Of a DNA stretch of 64,000 bases, positions 47,527 to 58,880 are shown one piece after another. The position numbers and the translations under genes are program-made. The DNA lies in assembly GCA_034770075.1 (NCBI GenBank), contig CM068386.1, positions 87,393,265-87,457,264 of the forward strand, read 5' to 3'. The notes beneath the pieces are model-generated. The model was not told the origin of the DNA and did not search any database. It saw only the letters and a list, made by a program, of their open reading frames with translations. Position 1 is the stretch's first letter. The number at the start of each line of letters is the position of its first letter. The stretch comes from Aralia elata (lineage: Eukaryota; Streptophyta; Magnoliopsida; Apiales; Araliaceae).

Positions 47527-49324
47527 CAAGAGATTTATTATCCACTTGATATTTATTTGTATCAAAGACTTGTTTAAATTATGTTTATTCCGCATTTGAT
47601 GTATTAAGGTTAAGATAACCTGGGATTTGATTGTTTAATAGTTTGGTGATGTAACCCATTTTGGGTAGATGGTTTCTTTAAGTTTATTTAATTGTTCTTA
47701 ATTATGGGTAGTTAAATGTGAATGAATGAGATAGTGAGAACCAAATCTGTGGGAATTAAGTACCTGGATTTTGGGGTGTCACAAGAACAGTCTCTGTAAT
47801 ACCCGAGAATTTTGAATAATATTAATATTAACTTTCCATTTAAGTTGAATATTCATTCGAATATGAGTTTACGTGATATGTCATTTTGGTAGTGATGTGA
47901 TAAAGTGATTCAAGTAGTGATTTAATAAGAAAAGGAATTTATTAATGCTACCTTAGTTAATTAATTATGGTGTGACTGATAATCTCTATTAATTTATTTA
48001 AGTGTTATATGCCATGCTACTTGAGGTGTAACTGCATGATGAGATGTATATTATTTATAATAAAGTTTCTGCATTCATTTATTAATATAAAAGATATGTG
48101 TGACATTTAAATTACATGAGATAATAATTGAAGCGAACGAATAATTGTTAGATAATAATTATCTCAATACTTAAATGTTTATTGTAATAAATGTACTATG
48201 GAATAATAATGAATATTAATTATTTGGGTGTCAGTAAATTATTAGATTATACTCTAATAAATGTACATGGATTATATGATATGTGTTTATTTGTGAAACT
48301 TTAATTTGATGCAAGGTAGTAGCATCTAATTATTTAATACACCTTGACCTAAGTTTACATTTTAACTCAAAGTATGCTAATAAGCCTTATTTGGAATGTC
48401 TGAGCTTTGTTTTGTCCCAAATTGAGAGTCTCTTCCTTGCCCAAATGTTACCCACGTGAATAGCTAGTTGCTGAAAATATGAAAAGGCTATGGTTTCTTG
48501 CACTATGAAGCTAGCAAGGGAGGTAATGATGGTGGGGGAGGTGGTTCAAATAGTGGCAAGGAACTATTCCACCAAACCTCCATTAACCATTGTTCTTCTC
48601 CTTCTTCCATTGGGTGAAACTCTTGAGCAGAACCAGATTTTGATTTCTCTATAAATTGAAGCCTCCTCTACACAATTCTTGTTGCTAGAAATCTGAAGTT
48701 AAGCTTCCATTAGAGAGTGAGGTTGAGTGATTTTCAATTGGTAGCATTGGAGAGTCATATTTTCTTCAAGAGGTAAAACTCTATTAAATTGTGTTCTTAA
48801 ATTCTTGAGTTCCATTCCTAGAATTTTGCCATGAATCTGGTGTTAGTTGATGAATTATTGATGTAAGCATGTTTACTAAGTTCATATACATGTTATTAGA
48901 ATGCCGAACACGAATTATGTTCTTAAATTTCAAGTGTTGCTAGTTCTCAGAAAGTTTAGAAAGTTATGCTTCCAAAATGTACCAAAAAAATTGTTGAGCT
49001 AGGTGGTAGTAATCTGAAATTAGTTCTTATACATTGTTAATATGGTTAAATACGAAAACAACGAAAGTTAAACCAAACATTTTGGTCCAGAAACGAGTCC
49101 GTAAAAGATTAATCGCTAAATGTGTTAAACTTTGGAAAAATAGCATGAATGTGGAATTTAATTCTTGAACTTAATTGTTTACTTGTTTTAAATTGATAGA
49201 ATCATGTTAAGTATTCTTAATAACATGTTTGTGGACTTTAGGTGAAGTGGGTATATATAAATTGCTATTTGAATTGGTTTTGGTTTGGATGGATATGCTG
49301 ATACAGGGAGTTTCCTAGTTCTGC

Positions 49325-49390
49325 CGAGGAGCAACGCGACCGCGCTACTCCCCAGGCAAAACCAGGCGCGGCCGCACCGTGCTCCAGAGG
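49325..49390. repeat. GC-rich palindrome group 1 in solo LTR B
   Basis: GAGCAACGCGACCGCGCTAC and GGCGCGGCCGCACCGTGCTC, the only strongly GC-rich stretch for over 1 kb on either side. Confidence 0.8.
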
Positions 49391-50175
49391 AAAAAAAATC
49401 CAAGTTTTGTCCTTCCAGTATTCTGAGCATGCTAGTTTGGTTTATATAGACCCATGTATATACTTGGTAGGTGTTTTAAGACTTCCTAGCATGAAATGTT
49501 TTACCATTTGCTTAGTTAAATGTTTGGAAATGAAATATTAGAAGATTAGAAACTAACACTTGTCAAACCTTACGCCTTTATGTTCTAAACTTACGAGCAT
49601 GTGTATACGGTTTATAGATGGGTCTAAATGCGTAGGCTTTGTGAGTCAAGTTGCTATGCATGTTTAGTTGCCTTAATATGAGATTTCAAAGAAATTTAGG
49701 ACTTTAGAAATAGTATTGTCCAACGTTGTGTGAATTGCATTCCGACATTTCAAACATGTGTATTAGGACTTCATATGCCTCTAGCTATAGTCGTTATGAT
49801 CATGTAAGTGATTGATCATATTTCCAACTTTTGAAACATACTGTGAAATGAGTTTCAAATATAATGGACTGTATAAATCATATGAGAGTAAGTCGAAGGC
49901 ATATATGAGCATGAATGTTAAAGAGTTGTTTAGCGTCCTTAGTGGTATGAGGGTCGTCACGAATCGCTTTGGTGAAATGTATGTACTAGACTTCATCAAA
50001 TTACAAGTTCGACTTAAAACCATGTAAATGGGAAACAAACTTAGAACAAATATGATAGGTGTCCAACTGAAATTTGAACCCTCTGTACATGTGTATGTGA
50101 GTGACCACAGTAAGCAATGAATGCTAGGAAGTTAAGCTAAGAACATGCAGGAGAAAAGCCAGCTCTAGAACCAAC

Positions 50176-50238
50176 AGGGAGCAGCGCGGCCGCGGCACTC
50201 CCTAGTTATGTTCCAGCGTGGCCGCGCAGTACTGCAGT
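50176..50238. repeat. GC-rich palindrome group 2 in solo LTR B
   Basis: GGGAG-CAGCGCGGCCGCGGCA-CTCCC (perfect 5-bp outer arms around a GCGGCCGC core), then AGCGTGGCCGCGC. Confidence 0.8.
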
Positions 50239-51311
50239 ACATTCTGACTAATTTGTTGCTAATCTGAAAATGAAGTGTGCGTGCATTATGCTTTAGTACA
50301 TGATTACACTGATACTTCTATTATGTGACCATGTTAAGACTATATAGAACCAAGATTTAAAAGTGTTTACGAGTTTTCTAAATGAGTTTCAAAGCAAGAT
50401 CGATAACGATTTCAAACAACGTGATGTGTTGGCCTATGGTCAGGATTAGCGTCTAAAATGGGACTAAAAATGTGTTATACTTGTGTGTATATGTGTAGAG
50501 TCATAATGTGGAGTTATTTGAATTATGAACTTGTATGACTAATGGAATTCTCATATATAACTATTATATAATAGGATTGCAACGTGTCATTAAGCTTTAA
50601 ATTCGTAGACTACGCTAAAGGCAAGTACTCGAACCCTATCTTTTTATTGAGCAAGTTCCTAAACTTGTACATTCATTTATCGTACAAGTATATGCTAGTG
50701 AGAATGACTTTTATGCTTTATAAACTGTCGTTCATATGCTAAGGATTGCTTTAAGATCAATATCCCTTAAACCTCATTGCGAGTATTCGTATTCATTATG
50801 TCATTGAATATGATTGTAAAAGCTGTCTAAACCATTGTTTCGGTTAGACTATTATACATGTGTTAGAAAGCTATTCCAAACCAATTGTCTTGGTGCGGAC
50901 TCTAATTTACTAAGATGAACAACCCTCATTAAAGGGGAAATTATATTATCGGGAAACCGACGTGCGCACTTATAAGCATGTGAAAGTTATGCATAACCTG
51001 GGCTACTATAGGCTGATCACCTGTGTATTTTTATTGGATTTTCAGTATAATAACTGTTAATTCTAGCAGGAGTTCTTAGTCCTATAGTGACTACTCAGTG
51101 TTCATATTCTTGGACTTTGAAATGATTAGACGCATGAATCTTATTGATGTTCTTCGGTCTATAGCGACTCTTATAATTGATTCTTCTTATTATACTTGAA
51201 CTATCCTTTACTGTCATACCCTTGCGATTTGAACTTTATATTGTTCACCCCCATTGTATATACTTGCTGAGCAAATTTGTTGCTCATTCTTGTTTTCTTT
51301 AAACCTTTCAG

Positions 51312-51373
51312 TTAAGGCAGAACGAGGTGAACCTTCCGGCAAGGACAAGGGAAAGGGAAAAACTACGGAGTAG
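51312..51373 (+). other. Candidate conserved LTR mini-exon (solo LTR B)
   Basis: The acceptor ACCTTTCAG ends at 51311. Two bases are followed by 19 open codons ending GKDKGKGKTTE and TAG. Exactly 62 nt. Confidence 0.5.
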
Positions 51374-51665
51374 CTTTGTTCTTCCTTAAGAAGAAGATTA
51401 ATTACTATGTTACTTAAGTTTTCTAATTCGGTTATGTAATAAGCTTAGGCATGGATTATGTATTAGTACTATGTTTAATTTGAATCAAGACTCTTGGATA
51501 GTATTGTAGTAACGGTTGCGAGACCTTGGGACGAGAATAATTATATTAAATCAATGTAATTTATTCTATCATTTACGCTGTATTAGTTTATGTCGTTATT
51601 TAAGTTAGAGCGTGACGAACCAGATTCGAGACAGTGACGTCAAAATTTAGGGGTGTCACAGCCTC

Positions 51666-52009
51666 TACATTTCATTCCATGATCGTATTGACCCTAAAGG
51701 TAGATAGTACAGCCAATCCTTTGCCAACTCTGCTAATGAGAATGGAAAATCTCTAAGTTTGATTTGTTCCTCTACTACTCCTTGTGGTTTCATGGTGGAA
51801 CACACCACATGAAACTCCTTTAGATGCTTGTATGGATCTTCACCTATAAGACCATGAAAAGTAGGCAAAAGGTGGATTAGTCCTGATTGTAATTTAAAAG
51901 TAGCATCCAAAGTAGGATATTCAATACACAATGATGATTGATCGAGATTAGGAGAAGCTAATTCTTTCAAAGTCCTATTGTGGTTTGCAGCAGCCACCTC
52001 CCCGTGCAA
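51666..52009 (-). pseudogene. Athila gag, N-terminal part
   Basis: Minus strand: GLIHLLPTFHGLIGEDPYKH, LKEFHVVCSTMKPQGVVEEQ, LAELAKDWLYYLPLGSIRSW and NEM followed by TAG at the LTR B junction. This is the gag core; the rest lies at 44153-44904. The start codon is not certain, and the open frame begins near 52009 with an alternative-start-like codon. Confidence 0.85.
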
Positions 52010-52160
52010 TTTTCTCTAGCTCTGGATCAAATTTCAATTCAAGAGAGTGAGAGAATCGAGTCCTAAACTAAAAATAAAAATAAAATAAAAATAAATAAAT
52101 AAACGAAAATAAAGAATAAATAAAAAACAAATAGCACTCCCCGACAACGGTGCCAAAATT

Positions 52161-52643
52161 TGGGAGCTGTCGTTTACACCCCAAAATTAAATCCTTACTT
52201 CTACTCTACTAATACAGAAATCAGTATAGTGACAAGCAAGGGTCGATCCCACAGAGATTGAATTATTTTATATTTATTCTTTTATTTTCGTAAATCTAAT
52301 TAAACAATGAAAATAAAGATTAGGGCGTTTTGAGTTTGATTAACTAATTAACAAAAGTAAATAAATAAAAATAACCAATGACTTAAAAGTTCCAGTTCAT
52401 AAGTTCAGTATCACCTTTTTACAATGACAGATTAATCAAGCGTAATATTATTTATCCTTCAATGAAATTAATAGTCCTAGATAACCGCAATCGCTAATTA
52501 TCCGAAATTCTCCTTATATTTTAAATCTAATGTGATAATCGCCCCACTAGACCCTAACTATCATATAATCCAGAACTATCAGTCTAGATTTAATATAACA
52601 GCAACATTAAGGATTAAAGAATTAGACTATTCCAAGCAACAAT
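52161..52643 (-). repeat. 5' LTR of second Athila element, truncated by insertion
   Basis: Matches 40986-41470 closely, then breaks at AAGCAACAAT (52643), where LTR C begins. The matching continuation (CACACTATCAGGG) is not found in the rest of the window. Confidence 0.88.
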
Positions 52644-52903
52644 TGTGACGCCCCCAAATTCAGGCACCTCTACCTCGAATTCGGTGCTTCACGATACTAA
52701 TCAAGTCACAACTAAATCACATCTCACAGCGGAATAATAAAGATTTTCATAAATAAATCATGACACAATCCTAGGTGTTCTCAACCTTAATAATACATAA
52801 CTCAACCTAGTTATTAGAAACCAAAAACTGGACATAAGTCTTAATGGCTACAAGCCTTAGCACAAATAGTTCACTATTTCATCAAGTTACTAGGAAGCTA
52901 AAG

Positions 52904-52965
52904 TTACTCCATAGCTTTGCCCTTCCCTTTGTCCTTCTCGGAACCATTACCCTGTTTAGCCTTCA
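52904..52965 (-). other. Candidate conserved LTR mini-exon (LTR C)
   Basis: On the minus strand the acceptor CATTTTAG is followed by two bases and 19 open codons ending EKDKGKGKAME and TAA. Exactly 62 nt. Confidence 0.5.
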
Positions 52966-54081
52966 CTAAAATGTTTAAGGGTAAAGCAAGGGTGAGTAAC
53001 GAGTTTGCTCTGCAAGCATCAATAATATACAAATGTATTCGGGGATTCAAGGTAACGAGTTAAATTGACTGATAAACAGATTATGAACAATTCCAGAATG
53101 CAGGAGTAATGTACTATCAACACACAACAATCTTTCTTTACTGAGTGGTCATAAAGGACCAAGAACACATAGAAGGATAAGTAGTCGTTCCATTGCCAAA
53201 CCTTCGAAATAGGCACATGAGGTGATCAGCCGTGTAGCACCCACATTATGCATAACATTCAGTCATAGCACACGTGTCGGTACCTCGACGTAAGTAAATT
53301 ACCCCTTCTGTGAGGGTTGTTCATCTCAGCACTTGTGTAAGAGTCCATATCACCGCAATTGAAGTGGACAATATTTCCAAAAATATAAATGATTAGCACT
53401 TTGACTAATTTCTTAGCCTAGCCGAATCAAATGACATAGACGTATTCTTCAAAATAGCTCAGAATCAATTAGAGCATTGATTAACCTTATGAAGGACAAT
53501 AAAAGCATATCATGTGACGCCCCCAAATTCTCTACATTCCATGTAGCATATTTGGTGCTCACGTGAAACTATTCAACTATAAATATTCATAATATATAAT
53601 TTCTATCTATCCAAGGTTCACAGTATCCCATAACAGATAATAGTTCTGGCCAGAACGTTAACTGTGTTTGGATACCCTGACTTGGATATATAGATTCATA
53701 TCTTATGAATATCTCTTTCATATCGTATTCCCTATCTATTTGACATTCACAATATTAATGATAAAATTGTTCTTGGAACTGAAGGACGCATTTCGGTAAA
53801 GGTGGCACCTTACCGGCGCTCATTAAGTGTAACCTCAGCGCTTACAGAACTCCCAGTATCATTTAAATACCCTCATTCAGATGTATAGTTCATAGGGATA
53901 CTGTACTAAATCAAATGCTACTTTATAACTTAACTAAGAATGTAAATACAATGCAAGAGATGTAACAAAAGATGATATATATTTAATAGGCTTAAGTTTG
54001 GTTACAACATTCTCGATACTATGTCTTTATTATAATAAAAGTCTTATAAGACTTGAAAACATTCAAAATAGTAAGATAAAA

Positions 54082-54140
54082 CTAATTAACATGGCCTTTT
54101 CCCTTGTATATCCCTGAAGTGTCTGGATTATCATTTAAGA
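54082..54140 (-). other. Candidate conserved LTR mini-exon (LTR D, 59 nt)
   Basis: On the minus strand the acceptor TTTTCCAG is followed by two bases and 18 open codons containing DTSGIYKGKGHVN and TAG. One codon shorter than the others, so the length difference is in frame. Confidence 0.45.
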
Positions 54141-55795
54141 CTGGAAAAGAAAGTATATGCAAGAATCACTACAAGAAATTAGGGATGTAGTGAGGGAAAA
54201 TTTGTGAAGGAATTCATTCCTTCACATGATAAGTTTTTTAGTGAGGGAACAATGAAGGAAAAAAATTAGTGACAATATAGTTATTCTGAAAGAAACTTCC
54301 TTCACAATTTAAATTTTTTTCTTTCGCAAAATTGAAATGATAGAAGGATGTTTGGCGCCAATCTTTGATGAAAATTTGCGAAGAAAAATACTATTAATGA
54401 AGGAATTATGACTCGCTATATATTATTGTTGAGAGATTTTTTGCGAGAGATAAAATTGGTCACTATTTTGTTAAAATAAGTTTTTTAGAATTAATTATAG
54501 TAAATATGAATTGTATTATATATAAATACATTAAATTTTTTATAATACTAAATTTACTTTTAATAACACTTTTTAAGTAGCTTACAATATCGATTATTTC
54601 TTTTAATAAACTATAAAGTAAATAACTTTACACTACGTTAAACTTTAAAATTTCATACATTGATCATGACAAAAAGAAAAAGAGAAAAAAAAAAGATTGG
54701 CACTCTTTTGTGGAATAAAGTACAAATGCCAAAAAAATATTCATATGTTCTACAGAAAGAGTTAAATTTGAATTTGTTCTTTAATTTATAATATACAAAA
54801 ATTCAAATTGTAATGTATTTAATATTTTAATAGAAATTTTATTCTTAATAATATTTTTTAAGTAATTTACAATATTAATTGTATTAATTTAAATTTTAAA
54901 ATATTGTATATTGACAATAAACAAAATCAATCCCTATATATAAAAAGTCAAATCACTCAGATGGTTACTCACTTCACTGAGCCACATTATTTGGGAGAAT
55001 ACAATATGAATTTTTCAAGTGTCCAATCATTTACTTAGGGATGGGCAAAACCGAACCGGTTCAAACTGACTGATTCAGGACAAATGACAATTGGTCCAGG
55101 ATCAATACATGTAACCGATATATATATCGAATATTCGAGACCGGTATCGGGAGGTAATTTGGCTTGGTTGATATATATACCGGGTCGAACCGGTTGTAAC
55201 GGTTATTAATGATATATTGTAATTTCAATTTATTCCAAAATTTCACTGCCTTTCTCAGTTTCTCCCCATCTCGAATGCTCCGATCCTCCCACTGGTCACC
55301 GCTCTGATCCTCTCCCACCGGCCACTCCTAGAGTGTAACAGCCCTAATTTCACTTTTCTCCACGTCTCTATGGCTGTGTCGCTGGCTCGCTGCTTCCAAA
55401 AGGATACATCTGATTTCAATGAACCAAAGTTCTCATAGGTATCTACGAATCTCTCATTTTCTATTATATTTTGTAATCCTTTGTCTCTTTATAGTACATT
55501 ATCTCGTTCTCTGTTTCCCTATCTATTTGATCTATCATTACATATGAATTTGGGAATGGGAACATATCAAATGCATTTAATGTGTTTGATGAAATGCCTG
55601 AATTAAGTCTGAATGCCATTTTGAGTGGTTGTTATATGTTAATTGTTGTGAACCGGTCCAATTCAATAATAAAACATTGTGTAACTACTGTTTCCCTGCA
55701 CCTTACACTCATTTTTTTTTATTTTTTTGAATTGGTAAATACTTGGCACATATTAATTACAATGTTTTTCAATTTTTTGTTTGAATTTTTTTTAG

Positions 55796-57060
55796 ATTTT
55801 GATGTTTGACTCGCTGCACGGAAGAACCTGTGTGCACTATGCCACTTACTATGGCCATCCAGATTGCTTGGAAGCTATTCTCTCTGCAGCCCAGTCCACC
55901 ACTGTTGCACATTCCTGGTACAGTTTCTCTATATAAACATTTATATAGAGATATATTCTCATTTGCAAAATATACAAATAGTAAGAATGTATTTGTATTT
56001 CATAATTACCCCTAAAATTAAATAAATGATAGTTTAGTAATGGTGGTAATGATAATAAAATTGTGTCATTTTATATTACTAAATAAAGGAGTATAGAACA
56101 AAAAAATTGACAAATGAATGAGGACTGTTTTTGGTGGAACGAAGGGAATAAATAATATATTTGCTAATATGTATGGTGAGTATGTAAAAGCAATTTGCTA
56201 AGATTTAGCTTGCAAATGCAGGGGGTTTGCAAGATTTGTGAACATAAGGGACGAAAGTGGTGTTACACCACTCCACTTAGCAGCACGACAAAGAACTCCA
56301 GAATGCGTTCATATTCTTCTAGCCAGTGGGGCTCTTTTCTCTGCTTTTACTTGTGGTTATGGGTAAGTAATTTCTTATTTACAGTTTTTCTTGCATGGTA
56401 ATTGTATGGATAACTTAATACTCACCCTGAAAACAGTTCTACTTGCAGCTACCCGGGAAGCACACCACTGTATTTGGCTGCTCGTGGAGGCTCTTTGGAC
56501 TGTGTCCAGGAATTACTTGCATGGGAAGCAGAGAGACTTCAATCAGATTCATTTGGCTAAGCCTAATATATAGACACATCTCTTAATCTATAGTATCTTC
56601 TAAGCTTACGGAATAATATAACTTAAAAGATAATTGAAAGATTTTCCTCATCTCCATAACTGAAACACAATGAATCTAAAGTTGTTACATTTTAACCCCT
56701 AAAGGACTTGAAAATTAAGGAGCTCCATTTTGTAGAATTTAAATATACGAACACTACACAAATATTTCTAGGATATCCTAAGATAAATTGGATATCTGCA
56801 GGAAGATACCTTACACTGTTGCTTTGAAGCACAAGCATGTAGCATGTGCAGCCTTGTTGAATCCTTCATCTCCAGAACCTCTAGTCTGGCCATCGCTATT
56901 GAAGTTCATCACCAATCTTAATCCAGAGGCAAAAGCCCTATTAGAAAAGGCCTTAATCGAGGCAAACAAGCAGAGGGAAAAAGCTATCTTGAAGGACACT
57001 TTGAACTCATGTCCATCCCCTGTGCATTCTGATTCTGGGGTTGCTGACGATGTATCTGAG
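55796..57060 (+). pseudogene. Captured XB3/XBAT31-like ankyrin-repeat gene fragment (four exons)
   Basis: Exons: 55796-55917, 56222-56362, 56449-56556, 56802-57060, with matching splice phases. Protein segments are MFDSLHGRTCVHYATYYGHP, FARFVNIRDESGVTPLHLAA, GSTPLYLAARGGSLDCVQEL, IPYTVALKHKHVACAALLNP and LVWPSLLKFITNLNPEAKAL. These are ankyrin repeats and the conserved linker of plant XB3-type RING E3 ligases, which act in defence and organ development. The next exon of the family (RING) is missing, as are the first exons. The exon 3 donor reads GG|CTAAG instead of GG|GTAAG, so exons 3 and 4 could no longer be joined normally. All four exons remain free of stops. Intron positions are kept, so capture was from genomic DNA, not mRNA. 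Confidence 0.88.
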
Positions 57061-58880
57061 GTAAAATTGATCTTCTAGGCTATAAATTTCCACTTAGAAG
57101 TCATAAATTTGCAGGAAGATTTCCCCATTTGTATTGCATTATATATATATATATAATCCGTATGACAGATAACGCATAAGCAAAATCAATACTACGCTTG
57201 ATGAAAAATTTACGGTGCAGGAAACTTATCAAATAAAACAAATAAATGAGTGTAAGGTGCAGGGGAACAGTAGTTACACAATGTTCTGTAAGGTGCAGCG
57301 GGTTTATTGGACTATTAATTGCTTGATATTCCTGAGCAAATTTTGATGGTTATAATTACATTTTAAATGCTCCGTAGAGAGTATTTCTTCTTGTCGTCTT
57401 AATGCTTTATCAAGGGTCACATGCACCGCCCATTTCTATACTACTGAATAAATCTGTTCTAGCCTTGTACAAGAGTCAAATAAGTCAAATAAATCTCACA
57501 CTCAAGGAAGTAAATGAAAATATTATGAGTAACGTCTCAATTCTTACATTAAACACAATCACCTTCAATGTTTGGTTGATTTATTTATTTATTTTGACGC
57601 CTACCAAAGAAATAGAGAATTGTGTTTTAGAAGCAGGATCCTAGTAGACGTCGTCTACCAGTATAATCCAAGTAGACGAGTGAAGATCTGGAAGCAGTTT
57701 CTTAATTTAACCAATAAGTAAATGATCTGCATGTAGTTTTGATTTACAAATCTTATCTCTCTCTAGAAATATATTATTAACATCATATAAATGCTTTGCC
57801 TCCATGCATAGTCTTACATGCATGAAACTTAATTCATTTTGGTACCCCCCCTTTCAAAAACTAAATGTTTATACTTGTGTGGCAACATTACCAATAAATA
57901 CAAGAATGATTTATTACATGATATGTACTTTGCTTGTCAGTCTTTTCGTCTCAATTCATTTGCTTTGTGTCCTACAGGTTGTGGAGGTGCAGAGTATGCG
58001 AGAGACAAGGTCATACTTGTTATTTTATTCCTTGAAATGAAAGATAAATCGGGGGGTTTATCTCCAAATGATCTTTTAATTGCTCTCAGATCAGGTTCTT
58101 CTTCCAAAACTATTGATTCAGTTAATCTTTTTATTTCAGACCTGCATTTTCTGATGTGAAATATCTTTTACATCTGCATTTAATCCAGTAATTCACTACT
58201 TTCTCACCCAATTTTTTTGTGGGGAAATTTCTGTTATAGTATCTTGGTCTTGTATTATCATGTTACCTTATGCTAGATAGCTAGAATAACTTAAATTTTG
58301 GGAAGGCATCCTAGAGGAATTGATACTTATGAAAGAATGCACATGAAGTAGATGCAAATAGTCGCAATATGTCATGCCTTTCTTTTGATCGTGATTGTTA
58401 CATATTTTGAAATTACTTTGTCATGTTATGTGCTTTCTGAAGAGATAACTGAGTTGCTTTTGGGTAATTTGGTATCATTAGAATTTGAAAATGCTGGCAA
58501 AAGTAAATGAGGGAACAGGAGACATAAAGGTTTTATTAATTCCTTTTAATAATGGATCTTTCATGTTAAACAGGAAACATAAAGTAGATCACATCCTCTT
58601 AGCTGGATATTTGAAGCTTATATTGGCTGAATTGATTCGAGCTTATCCAAGGTCCATCCTAAACATTAATCCTTCTTTATTTACTGATAGCTATATTTTT
58701 GTCTGTATCCTTTATTAATCTCTCTCTCTCTCTCTCTCAATTTAAGTTCACCAGTTTCATCTTTTCTTATTCCTCATCTCATTGAAATTGAATTTTGGTG
58801 TTTCTCTTGCAGCATGAAATTTACAGGCCCAGCCTTGATTTTCTTGAAGAAAATGATGATGAAGTGGACCTAACATGACA
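57061..58880 (+). other. CACTA interior with exon-like pieces of unknown origin
   Basis: Downstream of the XB3 exons. GCGGAEYARDKVILVILFLE (after acceptor GTCCTACAG, about 57978) runs open to about 58157 with SGGLSPNDLLIALRSGSSSK. HKVDHILLAGYLKLILAELI lies at about 58578-58650. HEIYRPSLDFLEENDDEVDL follows an acceptor TTGCAG at about 58812 and ends TGA. These may be one or more further captured genes; none is recognised. (TC)n runs at 58719-58738. Confidence 0.35.

Larger units (their letters stand above)
44910..47783 (+). repeat. Solo LTR A (Tekay-type), 2874 bp
   Basis: TGTAACGAATG to GGGGTGTCACA with perfect target duplication AGAAC (44905-44909, 47784-47788). It has no primer-binding site or interior, so it is the product of LTR-LTR recombination. 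It contains a donor-like AGAAG|GTATAAAC (about 45754), a palindrome cluster (46332-46446), a (TTTTTA)n run (46458-46492), the AGATGAACAACCCT block (47090) and the mini-ORF (47465-47526). Confidence 0.93.
47795..51660 (+). repeat. Solo LTR B (Tekay-type), 3866 bp
   Basis: TGTAATACCCGAGAATTTTG to GGGGTGTCACA. Target duplication GTCTC (47790-47794) against GCCTC (51661-51665), one mismatch. Removing both solo LTRs and one copy of each duplication restores an uninterrupted gag reading frame across the junction, apart from one TAG. It contains a donor-like AGAG|GTAAAACTC (about 48771), two palindrome groups, and the mini-ORF (51312-51373). Confidence 0.9.
40986..52643 (-). mobile_element. Second Athila-type element, pol deleted, right LTR interrupted
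   Basis: LTRs at 40986-42649 and 52161-52643 (partial) start TGGGAGCTGTCGTTTACACC in + orientation. On the minus strand the primer-binding site is at 52138-52155, gag runs 52009 to 44153 (split by two solo LTRs), and the 3' region follows directly. No protease, reverse transcriptase or integrase is present between gag and the 3' region, so this is a deletion derivative that needed help to move. The right LTR stops at 52643, where another LTR was inserted. Confidence 0.88.

Noticed and set aside
55030..55200. Possible hAT end (TTAGGGATGGGCAAAACCG)
   Set aside because: Only one end found; no matching CATCCCTA end or 8-bp duplication within the CACTA interior.
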